Part shown: one piece after another, positions 17,726-24,480 of the stretch
How the letters are laid out: every line of letters starts with the position of its first letter
How positions within the stretch are numbered: the first letter of the stretch is position 1
Origin: DAOUMU01 sp034409055
GTDB lineage: Bacteria; Chloroflexota; Anaerolineae; 4572-78; J111
Direction: 5' to 3'
NCBI GenBank assembly: GCA_034409055.1
Contig: DAOUMU010000004.1
Location: 1 to 37,955, forward strand
Length of the DNA: 37,955 bases
Notes under the pieces: generated by a model
What the model saw: only the letters and a program-made list of their open reading frames with translations
Databases searched by the model: none
What the model was told of the DNA's origin: nothing
Position numbers and translations under genes: made by a program

Positions 17726-19111
17726 TTACTCTACTTTCAGGCCCCGCACCAACGAGACGTCAAAATCCTCGGACCATTGGGTTTGTTGGTTGTAGGTGGC
17801 CGTTTTCAAGCAGGTGCCGCGCAGGTCGGCCTCGCGCAAGTTAGCCTCTTGCAGGGACGCCCCTTGCAAATCTGCTCCTTGCAGCTTACTGGCCTGCAGA
17901 TTGGCCCCCTGGAGCCTGGTTTCTTGCAAATCAGTTCCGGCCAGATTAGCCCCTTGCAGCGTAGCGGTTTGTAAATTACTGCCCGACAACGTGGCCTGTT
18001 GTAGATTGGCTTCGGCCAGATTGGCCCCTGCCAAATTACTGCCTGGCAGGTTGGCCGTTTGCAAATTAGCGCCTGCTAAATAGCTTTCTTGCAGCTTACT
18101 GGCTTGCAAGTTGGCCCCTGACAAATTAGCCCCGGCCAGATTAGCCCCTTGTAGATTACTCTCTTGCAAATTGGCTTCCGACAGATTGGCCTCTTGCAGA
18201 TTGGCCTTTTCCAGCTTACTGCCTTGCAGGTTGGCGCCCTGCAAATTAGCCCGCTGCAAATCAGTGCCTTCCAGATTCGTGCTTTGCAGGTTGGCCCCGT
18301 GTAGATCGACCTCATGCAAATCCACGCCGCGCAGATTAGCTTCTTGCAGATCAGCCTGGCTCAGATTGGCCCCGGTCAATTCAACCGTATACAATTCGCC
18401 GCCCCGAAACTGGATCGACTGCAAGTTAGCCCCACTTAGATTGGCCCCGGTTAGTTTGGTCGCCCGGCTGCCAAAAAGAGAGCTGATTTTGTTCAGGTTG
18501 GCTCCTTGTAAGTTCGCCCCCTGTAACTTAACCATTTCCAGGTCGGTCCCCTGTAAGGTCACCTGGCTCAGATCAGTCCCGGGCAGTTCCAGGCCGGCCA
18601 GGTTGGCCCCGTTAAAATTAGCCCCTCGCAACGTGGTGGTTTTCAGGTCAAATTTGCGCAGGTCCTGCCCTTCCAGGTTGGCCCCTTTCAGATTGGCCCC
18701 AATCAACGTCGCCTCTGTCAACTCTGCCTTCTGGAAATCGGTTTTTTCCAGGTTGGCCTCTTGCAGATTGGCCTTTTTCAGGTTCGCCTTCTGCAAGTTG
18801 CTGTCAAACACATTAGCCCCTTGCAGGTTGGCTTCTTGCAGATTGGCCCCTCGCAGGTCCGTGCTGCGCAGGTCCGCCCCCTGCAGATTAACCCCTTGTA
18901 ACTTGGCCCCTTGCAGGTTGGCTCCTTGCAGATTAGTCCTTTGCAGGTTACACCCCTGCAAATCAGCGCCTTGCAGCTTGACCCCCAGCAAATCCTGGCC
19001 GCTGAGATCAATATCGTGCAGTATCTTCCGGCTCAGGTCCGGTGTTTTGTGCTTTTCCCGGGCGCTTCTAATTTCTCCAAAAATCTGTTCACGAGTGATT
19101 TCGTTGCTCAT
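17726..19111 (-). CDS. Giant pentapeptide-repeat protein
   Basis: 461 residues, of which about 400 (residues 35-435) are tandem A-(N/D)-L-Q-x units, roughly 80 in number. These would build a right-handed quadrilateral beta-helix of about 20 coils. ATG 19111 is chosen over the upstream in-frame start at 19132 because AAGGAGGG lies 6 nt before it. One interruption (around SSLFGSRATKL) probably forms a loop leaving the helix. The short non-repeat head is polar and helical. There is no signal peptide, so it is cytoplasmic. Small pentapeptide proteins such as Qnr and MfpA mimic DNA and protect gyrase, but this one lacks the features needed to make that call. It could equally be a scaffold. Confidence 0.92.
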   Translation of the reverse strand: MSNEITREQIFGEIRSAREKHKTPDLSRKILHDIDLSGQDLLGVKLQGADLQGCNLQRTNLQGANLQGAKLQGVNLQGADLRSTDLRGANLQEANLQGANVFDSNLQKANLKKANLQEANLEKTDFQKAELTEATLIGANLKGANLEGQDLRKFDLKTTTLRGANFNGANLAGLELPGTDLSQVTLQGTDLEMVKLQGANLQGANLNKISSLFGSRATKLTGANLSGANLQSIQFRGGELYTVELTGANLSQADLQEANLRGVDLHEVDLHGANLQSTNLEGTDLQRANLQGANLQGSKLEKANLQEANLSEANLQESNLQGANLAGANLSGANLQASKLQESYLAGANLQTANLPGSNLAGANLAEANLQQATLSGSNLQTATLQGANLAGTDLQETRLQGANLQASKLQGADLQGASLQEANLREADLRGTCLKTATYNQQTQWSEDFDVSLVRGLKVE

Positions 19112-19150
19112 AGTTTCCCTCCTTGATAACATACCTTAAGAGCAAGGCTC

Positions 19151-19179
19151 AGTATAACATGTCTCTTCGATGCTTACAA
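19151..19179 (-). promoter_or_regulatory. Promoter for the pentapeptide/glycosidase transcript
   Basis: On the minus strand, TTGTAA (19179-19174) and TATACT (19156-19151) are separated by 17 nt. The transcript would begin near 19144, giving a leader of about 33 nt to ATG 19111. Confidence 0.65.
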
Positions 19180-19319
19180 TTGTGCTGGATGGAATAGAAC
19201 GCTGATGACGCTGATTGCCCGCAGATAAACGCTGATACTATACTCCAACTCTCTTCTCCAACTTGTCAACCGTTCACCCCCACGCCTGGGACTTTCCGGT
19301 TCTAATCTTTTAGCTCACA

Positions 19320-19336
19320 GCCGGTCCGTGACCGGC
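19320..19336. repeat. Short GC-rich palindrome
   Basis: GCCGGTC (19320-19326) and GACCGGC (19330-19336) flank a 3-nt loop. It is perfect but isolated, with no T tract, so a REP-like palindrome is more likely than a terminator. Confidence 0.5.
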
Positions 19337-19501
19337 GTCTAGCGCAGATAATTGGCCAGAATTATGAGAATCGGAAAGCCCTGCCCGCATCTGTGAAATA
19401 CCACGCAACACGCAACACGCAATACTTCTTAGCGCAATGGCGTGAGGGTAAAATCAAGCGTTCCTGGCAAATCCGGCTCAACTCAGACCGGGACGGGTAA
19501 A

Positions 19502-19551
19502 GGCCCCCCCGGCCCCCCCAGGGGGGAGGTTTTAGCCAAAGTTCCCCCCTT
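19502..19551. repeat. Truncated C/G-run palindrome
   Basis: GGCCCCCCC, then a second C run facing GGGGGG across CA, then GTTCCCCCCTTG. This is the same order as the element at 5318-5383, but the final hairpin arm and outer closing arm are missing. Confidence 0.55.
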
Positions 19552-19673
19552 GAGCGAAGCGGACCCTGTGGGTTGGGAGGTGGCATACAAATAACTTGCC
19601 TGACTTATGGGTAAAGATAAGCATATACGTGAAGAATACACCATTTTTGCATAGTTCTGCTTCGCGAATCCTC

Positions 19674-19762
19674 GTGTTTTCGTAGGGGCGAGGCAACTCG
19701 GATTGAGGTTTGTTTTGGAAAGACAGGTTGCTTTCCGAGTTGCCTCGCCCCTACGAGAACAC
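19674..19762. repeat. 29-bp inverted repeat
   Basis: Arms at 19674-19702 and 19734-19762 match at 28 of 29 positions, around a 31-nt spacer. The core of each arm is GTAGGGGCGAGGCAACTCGG or its complement. It encodes nothing and looks like a dispersed MITE-like palindrome. Confidence 0.8.
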
Positions 19763-19824
19763 CTATCCTGAATTACCGAATGCTTTCTAGATATTAGTCT
19801 GGACGTGGAGGTATAAACGATCCA

Positions 19825-20829
19825 ATGGAATATTTTGAAGAATTCGCCCGCATCTTCCAATTGCCGCCGGCTATGTGCCCATACGTTCATTTTGTGGCCG
19901 ATGAACGCGAGATGGCCCTGGTCGCCGGCTTGAAAGACCGGGCCATGACCGTAGACCAGATAGCCGAGATGATGGGCATGCCGTCCGACGAGACCCGGGC
20001 CTGTCTAACCAAAGCCTTCCAGCGGCGCATCCTCAATCGAGAAACGAAAAACGGTCTGACCACTTACTCGGTCGCTACCTTCTACGAACGGATAGACACC
20101 CTGGCCATGTATGAGAATTGGGGTGATGTGCCCGCCGAGGCTCGCCAGGCCGTGCTTGAATGGCAGTTACAGGAGTTCATCGAAAAATGGCTGCCCGCGA
20201 TTGAGCAGATTCAGCAAGACCCGGACGCCTTTGCCGATATCCCGAATAGAGATGTGCTTCTCCTGTCTGAGGCCTTAGAACAGGTCGAAGCGGCTACCGA
20301 GCACGTCGTGGTCCCCTGTGACTGCCGCTCCCTGGTGATGGCTTGCCAGCGCCCCCTGGAAGTGTGTATCCGTCTCGACGAGGGGGCCCGGTTGACCCTT
20401 GAGTATGGGCAAGGCCGACGTTTAAGCAAGGAGGAATGTAAAACCATCGTGGTTGATGCTGATAGAGCCGGCTTGATGCATACGGGCTTGCGTTCCTGGC
20501 GCGAGCATGGTCTCTTTGGCTTTTGCAACTGCTGCGCCTGCGACTGCTACCCCCTTCGGGCCGGGATGCGGTTGGGGCTGCCTAAACAGTGGCCTCGCAC
20601 CCATTTCGTGGCTGTTCGTGATTCAGCCCGCTGTATCCTCTGCCGGCGGTGTGTCAGGCGGTGTCACTTTGGGGCTTTCTATCTCGATCAGGCCACGGTT
20701 GAGGTTAACGGGCGAACAAAAAAGGCCGTCCGGTTTGACCCGGAGAAATGCTGGGGTTGTGGTATCTGCACCACAGCCTGCCCGGAAGGGGCCATTACGA
20801 TGAAGCCCTTGTCTGAACTGGTGGGGTAG
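19825..20829 (+). CDS. Two-[4Fe-4S] ferredoxin-like protein with N-terminal winged-helix-like region and extra Cys clusters
   Basis: 334 residues, ATG 19825 preceded by GGAGGT (12 nt spacing). The N-terminal 90 residues resemble a winged helix (TVDQIAEMMGMPSDETRACLTKAFQRRIL). The middle has two unusual Cys groups: CDC at 165-167 with C174 and C181, then FCNCCACDCYP with C234, C236, C237, C239 and C241. The C-terminus is a classical double cluster domain: C270-x2-C273-x2-C276-x3-C280 and C309-x2-C312-x2-C315-x3-C319-P. It probably passes electrons or senses redox state in the cytoplasm. The middle Cys groups may hold another metal centre. It stands directly ahead of hypA, which hints at hydrogenase or another metalloenzyme, though no such enzyme is in this window. 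Confidence 0.85.
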   Translation: MEYFEEFARIFQLPPAMCPYVHFVADEREMALVAGLKDRAMTVDQIAEMMGMPSDETRACLTKAFQRRILNRETKNGLTTYSVATFYERIDTLAMYENWGDVPAEARQAVLEWQLQEFIEKWLPAIEQIQQDPDAFADIPNRDVLLLSEALEQVEAATEHVVVPCDCRSLVMACQRPLEVCIRLDEGARLTLEYGQGRRLSKEECKTIVVDADRAGLMHTGLRSWREHGLFGFCNCCACDCYPLRAGMRLGLPKQWPRTHFVAVRDSARCILCRRCVRRCHFGAFYLDQATVEVNGRTKKAVRFDPEKCWGCGICTTACPEGAITMKPLSELVG

Positions 20830-20837
20830 AACTGCTG

Positions 20838-21212
20838 ATGCACGAGATGCCTATCACCCAGGCCCTGCTCGATCTGGTCCTGAAGCATGCCCAGGGGCAG
20901 CGGGTGACCGATGTTTATTTGCAGGTGGGTAGATTATCGTCCATTGTGCCTGAGTCGGTTGAGGTGTTCTTTGCCTATCTCAGCCAGGAGACGCTGGCTG
21001 AGGGGGCGCAATTGCATTTCGAGATTCTGCCCATCGAGATGACCTGCCTGGACTGCGGAGCCCGGCCTGATCTCAGCGAATGGGCGGCAGAACCCTACCA
21101 GGTGGTTATGCAAAGGGCATTTGCCCGGGGCTGTCCGTGTGGCCGCAACAACCTCCGGGTCACCAGTGGCGTGGGTTGTGATCTGGTGGCGATTGATGTC
21201 GCAGAGAACTGA
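20838..21212 (+). CDS. hypA: HypA-like nickel metallochaperone
   Basis: HypA delivers nickel to [NiFe] hydrogenase (and sometimes urease) precursors together with HypB. The 124-residue size fits. The N-terminus MHEMPITQALL provides the conserved M-H-E nickel site. The structural zinc site normally uses two CxxC pairs; here the first is C-L-D-C, while the second reads C-P-C, one residue short. The C-terminal SGVGCDLVAIDV strand matches the family. It begins 8 nt after the Fe-S protein, so they form an operon. The rest of the hydrogenase maturation set is absent from the window. Confidence 0.9.
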   Translation: MHEMPITQALLDLVLKHAQGQRVTDVYLQVGRLSSIVPESVEVFFAYLSQETLAEGAQLHFEILPIEMTCLDCGARPDLSEWAAEPYQVVMQRAFARGCPCGRNNLRVTSGVGCDLVAIDVAEN

Positions 21213-21275
21213 AACGAAACGACCGCTTAATTCTGTTTTAACAATACCAAACTATTCGAAGTATAGGAGGCATCA

Positions 21276-21599
21276 TTGGCACGAGCTGAAATCTTTTCAG
21301 GAATTTGTGGTTTTACCACCGTGGTTGAGGCCAGGGCGAATGAGAACGATTCTTACACCGTTCATTTGATCGTTGAGAGTGAATGTCCAGCCGTGGCCCA
21401 ATTGGCGGCCGAATTGGGCCACGAGGTGAACGCCTTGCAGGAGTTTACCTATCGGGCTGAACCCCGCATCTTGCAACTGGCCCCAGAAAACCTCGACCAT
21501 CCAGCCTGCCCGGTACCGGCCGGGATTATCAAGGCCATCGAGGTGGCCGCCGGACTGGCCTTACCCAAGGATGTTACGATAAAAATATCAAAAGATTAG
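21276..21599 (+). CDS. Small conserved Cys protein (DUF6951-like)
   Basis: 107 residues. The start is TTG 21276, decided by AGGAGG at 21265-21270 with 5-nt spacing; no ATG is available. The sequence contains GICGF near the N-terminus, ESECPAV, and HPACPVPAGIIKAIEVAAGL followed by LPKDVTIKI. I recall this pattern from a small uncharacterised family in anaerobes that I think is DUF6951, but could not search. Three conserved cysteines and the position after a ferredoxin and HypA suggest a role around metal or Fe-S enzymes. A strong hairpin follows the stop directly. Confidence 0.75.
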   Translation: MARAEIFSGICGFTTVVEARANENDSYTVHLIVESECPAVAQLAAELGHEVNALQEFTYRAEPRILQLAPENLDHPACPVPAGIIKAIEVAAGLALPKDVTIKISKD

Positions 21600-21603
21600 G
21601 TAA

Positions 21604-21640
21604 CTACTCAGCCGAGGCATCCCTATGCCTCGGTGAGTAG
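21604..21640 (+). terminator. Hairpin after the hypA cluster, sharing the dispersed-palindrome core
   Basis: A 16-bp stem with one bulged G: CTACTCA plus CCGAGGCAT (21604-21620), loop CCCT, then ATGCCTCGG plus TGAGTAG (21625-21640). There is no T tract. Its core GGCATCCCTATGCC is the reverse complement of the core in the repeats at 28742 and 34444. It may end the operon transcript or be an inserted repeat. Confidence 0.6.
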
Positions 21641-21709
21641 GGTGATGGCATAGACCGATCTTACATTGTGTGCTATACTTGAATTGGGAAATTGGAAGAG
21701 GAGATCACT

Positions 21710-22210
21710 ATGACTGACCAACATAGATGTGAGCGAGACGGCTTCCCTATGCTCAAAATCAAGGGGCAGTGGGAATGTGTGGCCGAATATATTGACCGCT
21801 GCATCGGCCAGCAGCCAATTGTGGATGTTATCCAGGATGGTAAGACCGTTTACTACGTGTTTGAGAATGGACATGCTCTACCTCTGCTCTGTTCCTGTTG
21901 CAATGGCCCCCTGGATGTAGATGTCAAGGCGGATCGCCGAGACCAGGTCGGGCGACGATTGGAGAGTATGGCAATCAATTATGAAGTTTTAGATAACGGA
22001 CAAGAGATTGAAGAGTTGATGCTGATCTTTTCAAAGAAGGGCATGCTAGCGCAGCCGGTAGGGATACCGGTCTCTTTTAATGTCGCTGCCCGGATGCGTC
22101 ACCCGGCTGACTGTCCCCAACGAACCCGCCGCCAGACCCCGGCAAAATCTACCGCCTCAAGTTCAAAGAAAAAGAAACGGCGCTATCGAAATTTACGGGG
22201 GCGAAGCTAG
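21710..22210 (+). CDS. Small Cys-containing protein with Lys/Arg-rich tail
   Basis: 166 residues of unknown function. ATG 21710 has AGAGGAG (21697-21703) 6 nt upstream; an in-frame start at 21692 lies before that site. A TATACT box at 21674-21679 may be the -10 element. The N-terminal half has paired cysteines (CERDGFP; LLCSCCNGP) that could bind metal, and the middle is mixed alpha/beta. The last 35 residues are Thr/Ser- and Lys/Arg-rich, with KKKKRRYRNLRGR near the end, suggesting contact with nucleic acid or another polyanion. The next two genes also carry basic tails. Confidence 0.7.
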   Translation: MTDQHRCERDGFPMLKIKGQWECVAEYIDRCIGQQPIVDVIQDGKTVYYVFENGHALPLLCSCCNGPLDVDVKADRRDQVGRRLESMAINYEVLDNGQEIEELMLIFSKKGMLAQPVGIPVSFNVAARMRHPADCPQRTRRQTPAKSTASSSKKKKRRYRNLRGRS

Positions 22211-22590
22211 GTTCTGTTGACATTTGTCCAAAAATGTCATTCCGAGGAGCACAGCGACGAGGAATCTCCGGCAACGAGGACAAATTCAAGGCGAAATAGG
22301 AGATTCTTCGCTCCCTTTAGTCGCTCACGCCGGGCGTGACATAATCCGAAATGTCAACACGCCCTAGCTCAATCCGTAAGGGGGTTCCGAAATTTAAATC
22401 ATCCCAAAACTTTCGGCGGCGTGAAGCGTAAACGCACAGGGCACAGGTATTTTTTCGGAACTGCCTAAATCGTAAATCAAGAGATGCTATTTCAACGTAA
22501 AGGCAAAACAATAAACCTGGGATTCATCTGTCGTTCATGTGAGAACCAGTTCAAGCAGCGAGTTTCTAAACTGATTGTAAAGGAATAAAT
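22211..22590. other. Non-coding gap with a MITE-like repeat
   Basis: The first part is the repeat element at 22215-22359. The remainder (22360-22590) is AT-rich, without an evident gene, and includes a TAAATCGTAAATC filler near 22468. It ends with AAAGGA about 8 nt before ATG 22591. Confidence 0.55.
22215..22359. repeat. 145-bp MITE-like element
   Basis: Perfect 11-bp terminal inverted repeats, TGTTGACATTT (22215-22225) and AAATGTCAACA (22349-22359), enclose an imperfect inner palindrome running from TGTCATTCCGAGGAG to the GTGACA end, with GGAATCTCC facing GGAGATTC. It has no coding capacity. A short relative lies near 16092. Confidence 0.75.
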
Positions 22591-24459
22591 ATGGAGCAAC
22601 TTTTATGGAGTTTTGATGATCTCAAACGTTTTACCACCCATCCCGATACCCCGGTGCGTTCTTGGGCCCTGGAACGGCTGATTAAGCTGTTTCCCCGGCA
22701 GGCCGGCGAGGTCTTGCTAACAATGCTGGATGATCCGGGCCAGTTTATTGCTGGAAAAGCCCTGGATTTTCTGGCCCAGACCGGGGAAACGGACAGGTAT
22801 GGCCCCATTTTGCTGGAGCACTTGCAACGGGCCGGGGGCGATCGCTTTGGCCGTTTGGCCTCAACCCTGGCCAAATTGGAATATCGTCCCGCCCTGCCGG
22901 TGATTTTAGCCCATCTTCAGTCAGGTGGCCGCCAGATCGATTCCAACGAGGTATTTTGGCTGAGTGAGGCTTTGGGCAGATTTGGAGGTGATGAAGCCCG
23001 TCAAATGTTGTGGACCTTGCTTGAACACACTCCAGCGTCAGACATCGGTATAACCACCCTGATGAGAGCGATTCTCCAGGCGGCCCAACCGGACGACATT
23101 CCCCGTTTGGTCCAATACTATCGGACCCTGCCGCCTGCTAACCACACCTTCCGCACTCCCCTGTCCGAATTTGCCGCAAGTGTGGGGGTTGATCGCCTGG
23201 TTGACGAATTGAACCGCGTGGCTAAAAATGGCCTGGCAGCCATGCTGGAACGGGCCGAGTGGTGGCTAGATGCGCAGTCGCAATTGAGCCAGACCTACCT
23301 GGCCGATTTCGAGATTGCCTTCAATAATAAATCTAGCGGCGTTTACCGGCTATTGCTCGGTGAAGCCCAACGCCTGGTTGAAGAACGAGAAGACGATGTA
23401 TCTGCCTGGCAGGCGGCCTGGGAAGCGGGTGAGCGTCCTACTGGCTATCGCCGGCGGGTACTCTACACGTTACTCATCTTGCAGGCATTGGCCGATCAAC
23501 CCCAAACGTCCTCGAGCCGGCTTCAACCGGAGAGTATCCTGGGCCTGGGCTTACTGCTCCACTTGAGCATAGACCGGGATGACCAGGTTCAACTGGAAGT
23601 TGCCGCCGACAAAACGGAGGCATTATTGGCCATCCTGACTGCGCGACGTGAACATGTGCTGCCGGATGTTATTGAGCGAGTGGTTGCTTTGGGGCCGGAG
23701 ATTGTACCCCGTTTAATCGATCTGCTCGACCCGGACGATTTTAGTTGGGCGCCCATTCGTGTTATCCATACCCTCGAGCAGATGGCCCGCCTTCATCCCG
23801 GTAGTTGTGATGCCGCTGTGCCAAAATTAATTGCTGCCATCCATGAAGCGCAGGGCGACTTCATCAAGGAGGCTGCTGTCGATGCCCTGGTCGCCATCGG
23901 CCCGCCGGCGGTTGAGCTAATTAATCAACACTTGCGCCGCACCAAGGATCTGTCTCGTGAAATCTATCTAACCGGAGCATTGGCCGATATTCCGGTCAAA
24001 AGTGCCCCCCAGGTTATTCTGGATAAAGTGGAATCCGGAAAGCCGATTGGCGAGATGGAGATTATGGCCCTATCCGATATCGGCAGCGCATCGGCCATTG
24101 AACCGCTCTACCGGCTATGGAAGCCGGGCGATCATCTCCTGGCCGAACAGTTGCTCATCTTGTGCGAAATCAATGGGGTACGGAAGCCCGAACTACCGGA
24201 ATGGCGGCGTTTAGTTGCAGTCGAAGATGAACGTTTGACCAAAGTTATGTCAGGTGAACTCTCGGAAGATTTTAATCCCTTAGAGATGCTCCAAAAGCTG
24301 GCCAGTGGAGAACATCCGCTGATGAGAACCTGGCAACTTGAGCAAAAACCGCCCAAAACGGCGCCCGGTCGCAAGAAAACGATTAGTAAAAAGGAGCAAA
24401 AGAAACGCCTGGTGCAACGCAAACGTAGTAAGGGTAAAAAGAAAAAACGCAGGCGATAA
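22591..24459 (+). CDS. HEAT-repeat-like helical protein with Lys/Arg-rich C-terminus
   Basis: 622 residues. Most of the protein is a solenoid of paired helices with HEAT-like sequence: TPVRSWALERLIKLFP, PGQFIAGKALDFLAQ, DFIKEAAVDALVAIGPPAVE. These are grouped at about 10-200 and 330-520, with a less regular charged region between them. The last 45 residues are almost all Lys, Arg, Gln and Ser. There is no signal peptide or membrane helix, so it is cytoplasmic. HEAT proteins usually act as protein- or nucleic-acid-binding scaffolds, and some are phycobilin lyase-like, for which nothing here argues. It lies 21 nt before a TPR protein that begins with a matching basic stretch. Confidence 0.8.
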   Translation: MEQLLWSFDDLKRFTTHPDTPVRSWALERLIKLFPRQAGEVLLTMLDDPGQFIAGKALDFLAQTGETDRYGPILLEHLQRAGGDRFGRLASTLAKLEYRPALPVILAHLQSGGRQIDSNEVFWLSEALGRFGGDEARQMLWTLLEHTPASDIGITTLMRAILQAAQPDDIPRLVQYYRTLPPANHTFRTPLSEFAASVGVDRLVDELNRVAKNGLAAMLERAEWWLDAQSQLSQTYLADFEIAFNNKSSGVYRLLLGEAQRLVEEREDDVSAWQAAWEAGERPTGYRRRVLYTLLILQALADQPQTSSSRLQPESILGLGLLLHLSIDRDDQVQLEVAADKTEALLAILTARREHVLPDVIERVVALGPEIVPRLIDLLDPDDFSWAPIRVIHTLEQMARLHPGSCDAAVPKLIAAIHEAQGDFIKEAAVDALVAIGPPAVELINQHLRRTKDLSREIYLTGALADIPVKSAPQVILDKVESGKPIGEMEIMALSDIGSASAIEPLYRLWKPGDHLLAEQLLILCEINGVRKPELPEWRRLVAVEDERLTKVMSGELSEDFNPLEMLQKLASGEHPLMRTWQLEQKPPKTAPGRKKTISKKEQKKRLVQRKRSKGKKKKRRR

Positions 24460-24480
24460 CCCTACAATTGAGAATGAAAA

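Larger units (their letters stand above)
19112..19824. other. Repeat-rich intergenic region
   Basis: No coding sequence is supported in these 713 bases. They hold the pentapeptide-gene promoter (19151-19179, minus), a CGCTGATGACGCTGAT-type repeat near 19199, a hairpin (19320-19336), a CACGCAA triplication (about 19402-19422), a truncated C/G-run element (19502-19551) and a long inverted repeat (19674-19762). The GGAGGT at 19807-19812 serves the next gene. Confidence 0.6.

Noticed and set aside
18111..19139. 342-codon open frame on the plus strand opposite the pentapeptide gene
   Set aside because: It mirrors the pentapeptide repeat in the opposite frame (repeated LAPCRLAPCK-like units), and the minus-strand gene has a perfect ribosome site and promoter.
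22417..22590. Short coding possibility upstream of the HEAT gene
   Set aside because: No ribosome site or sensible composition; it contains a dispersed AT-rich filler word.
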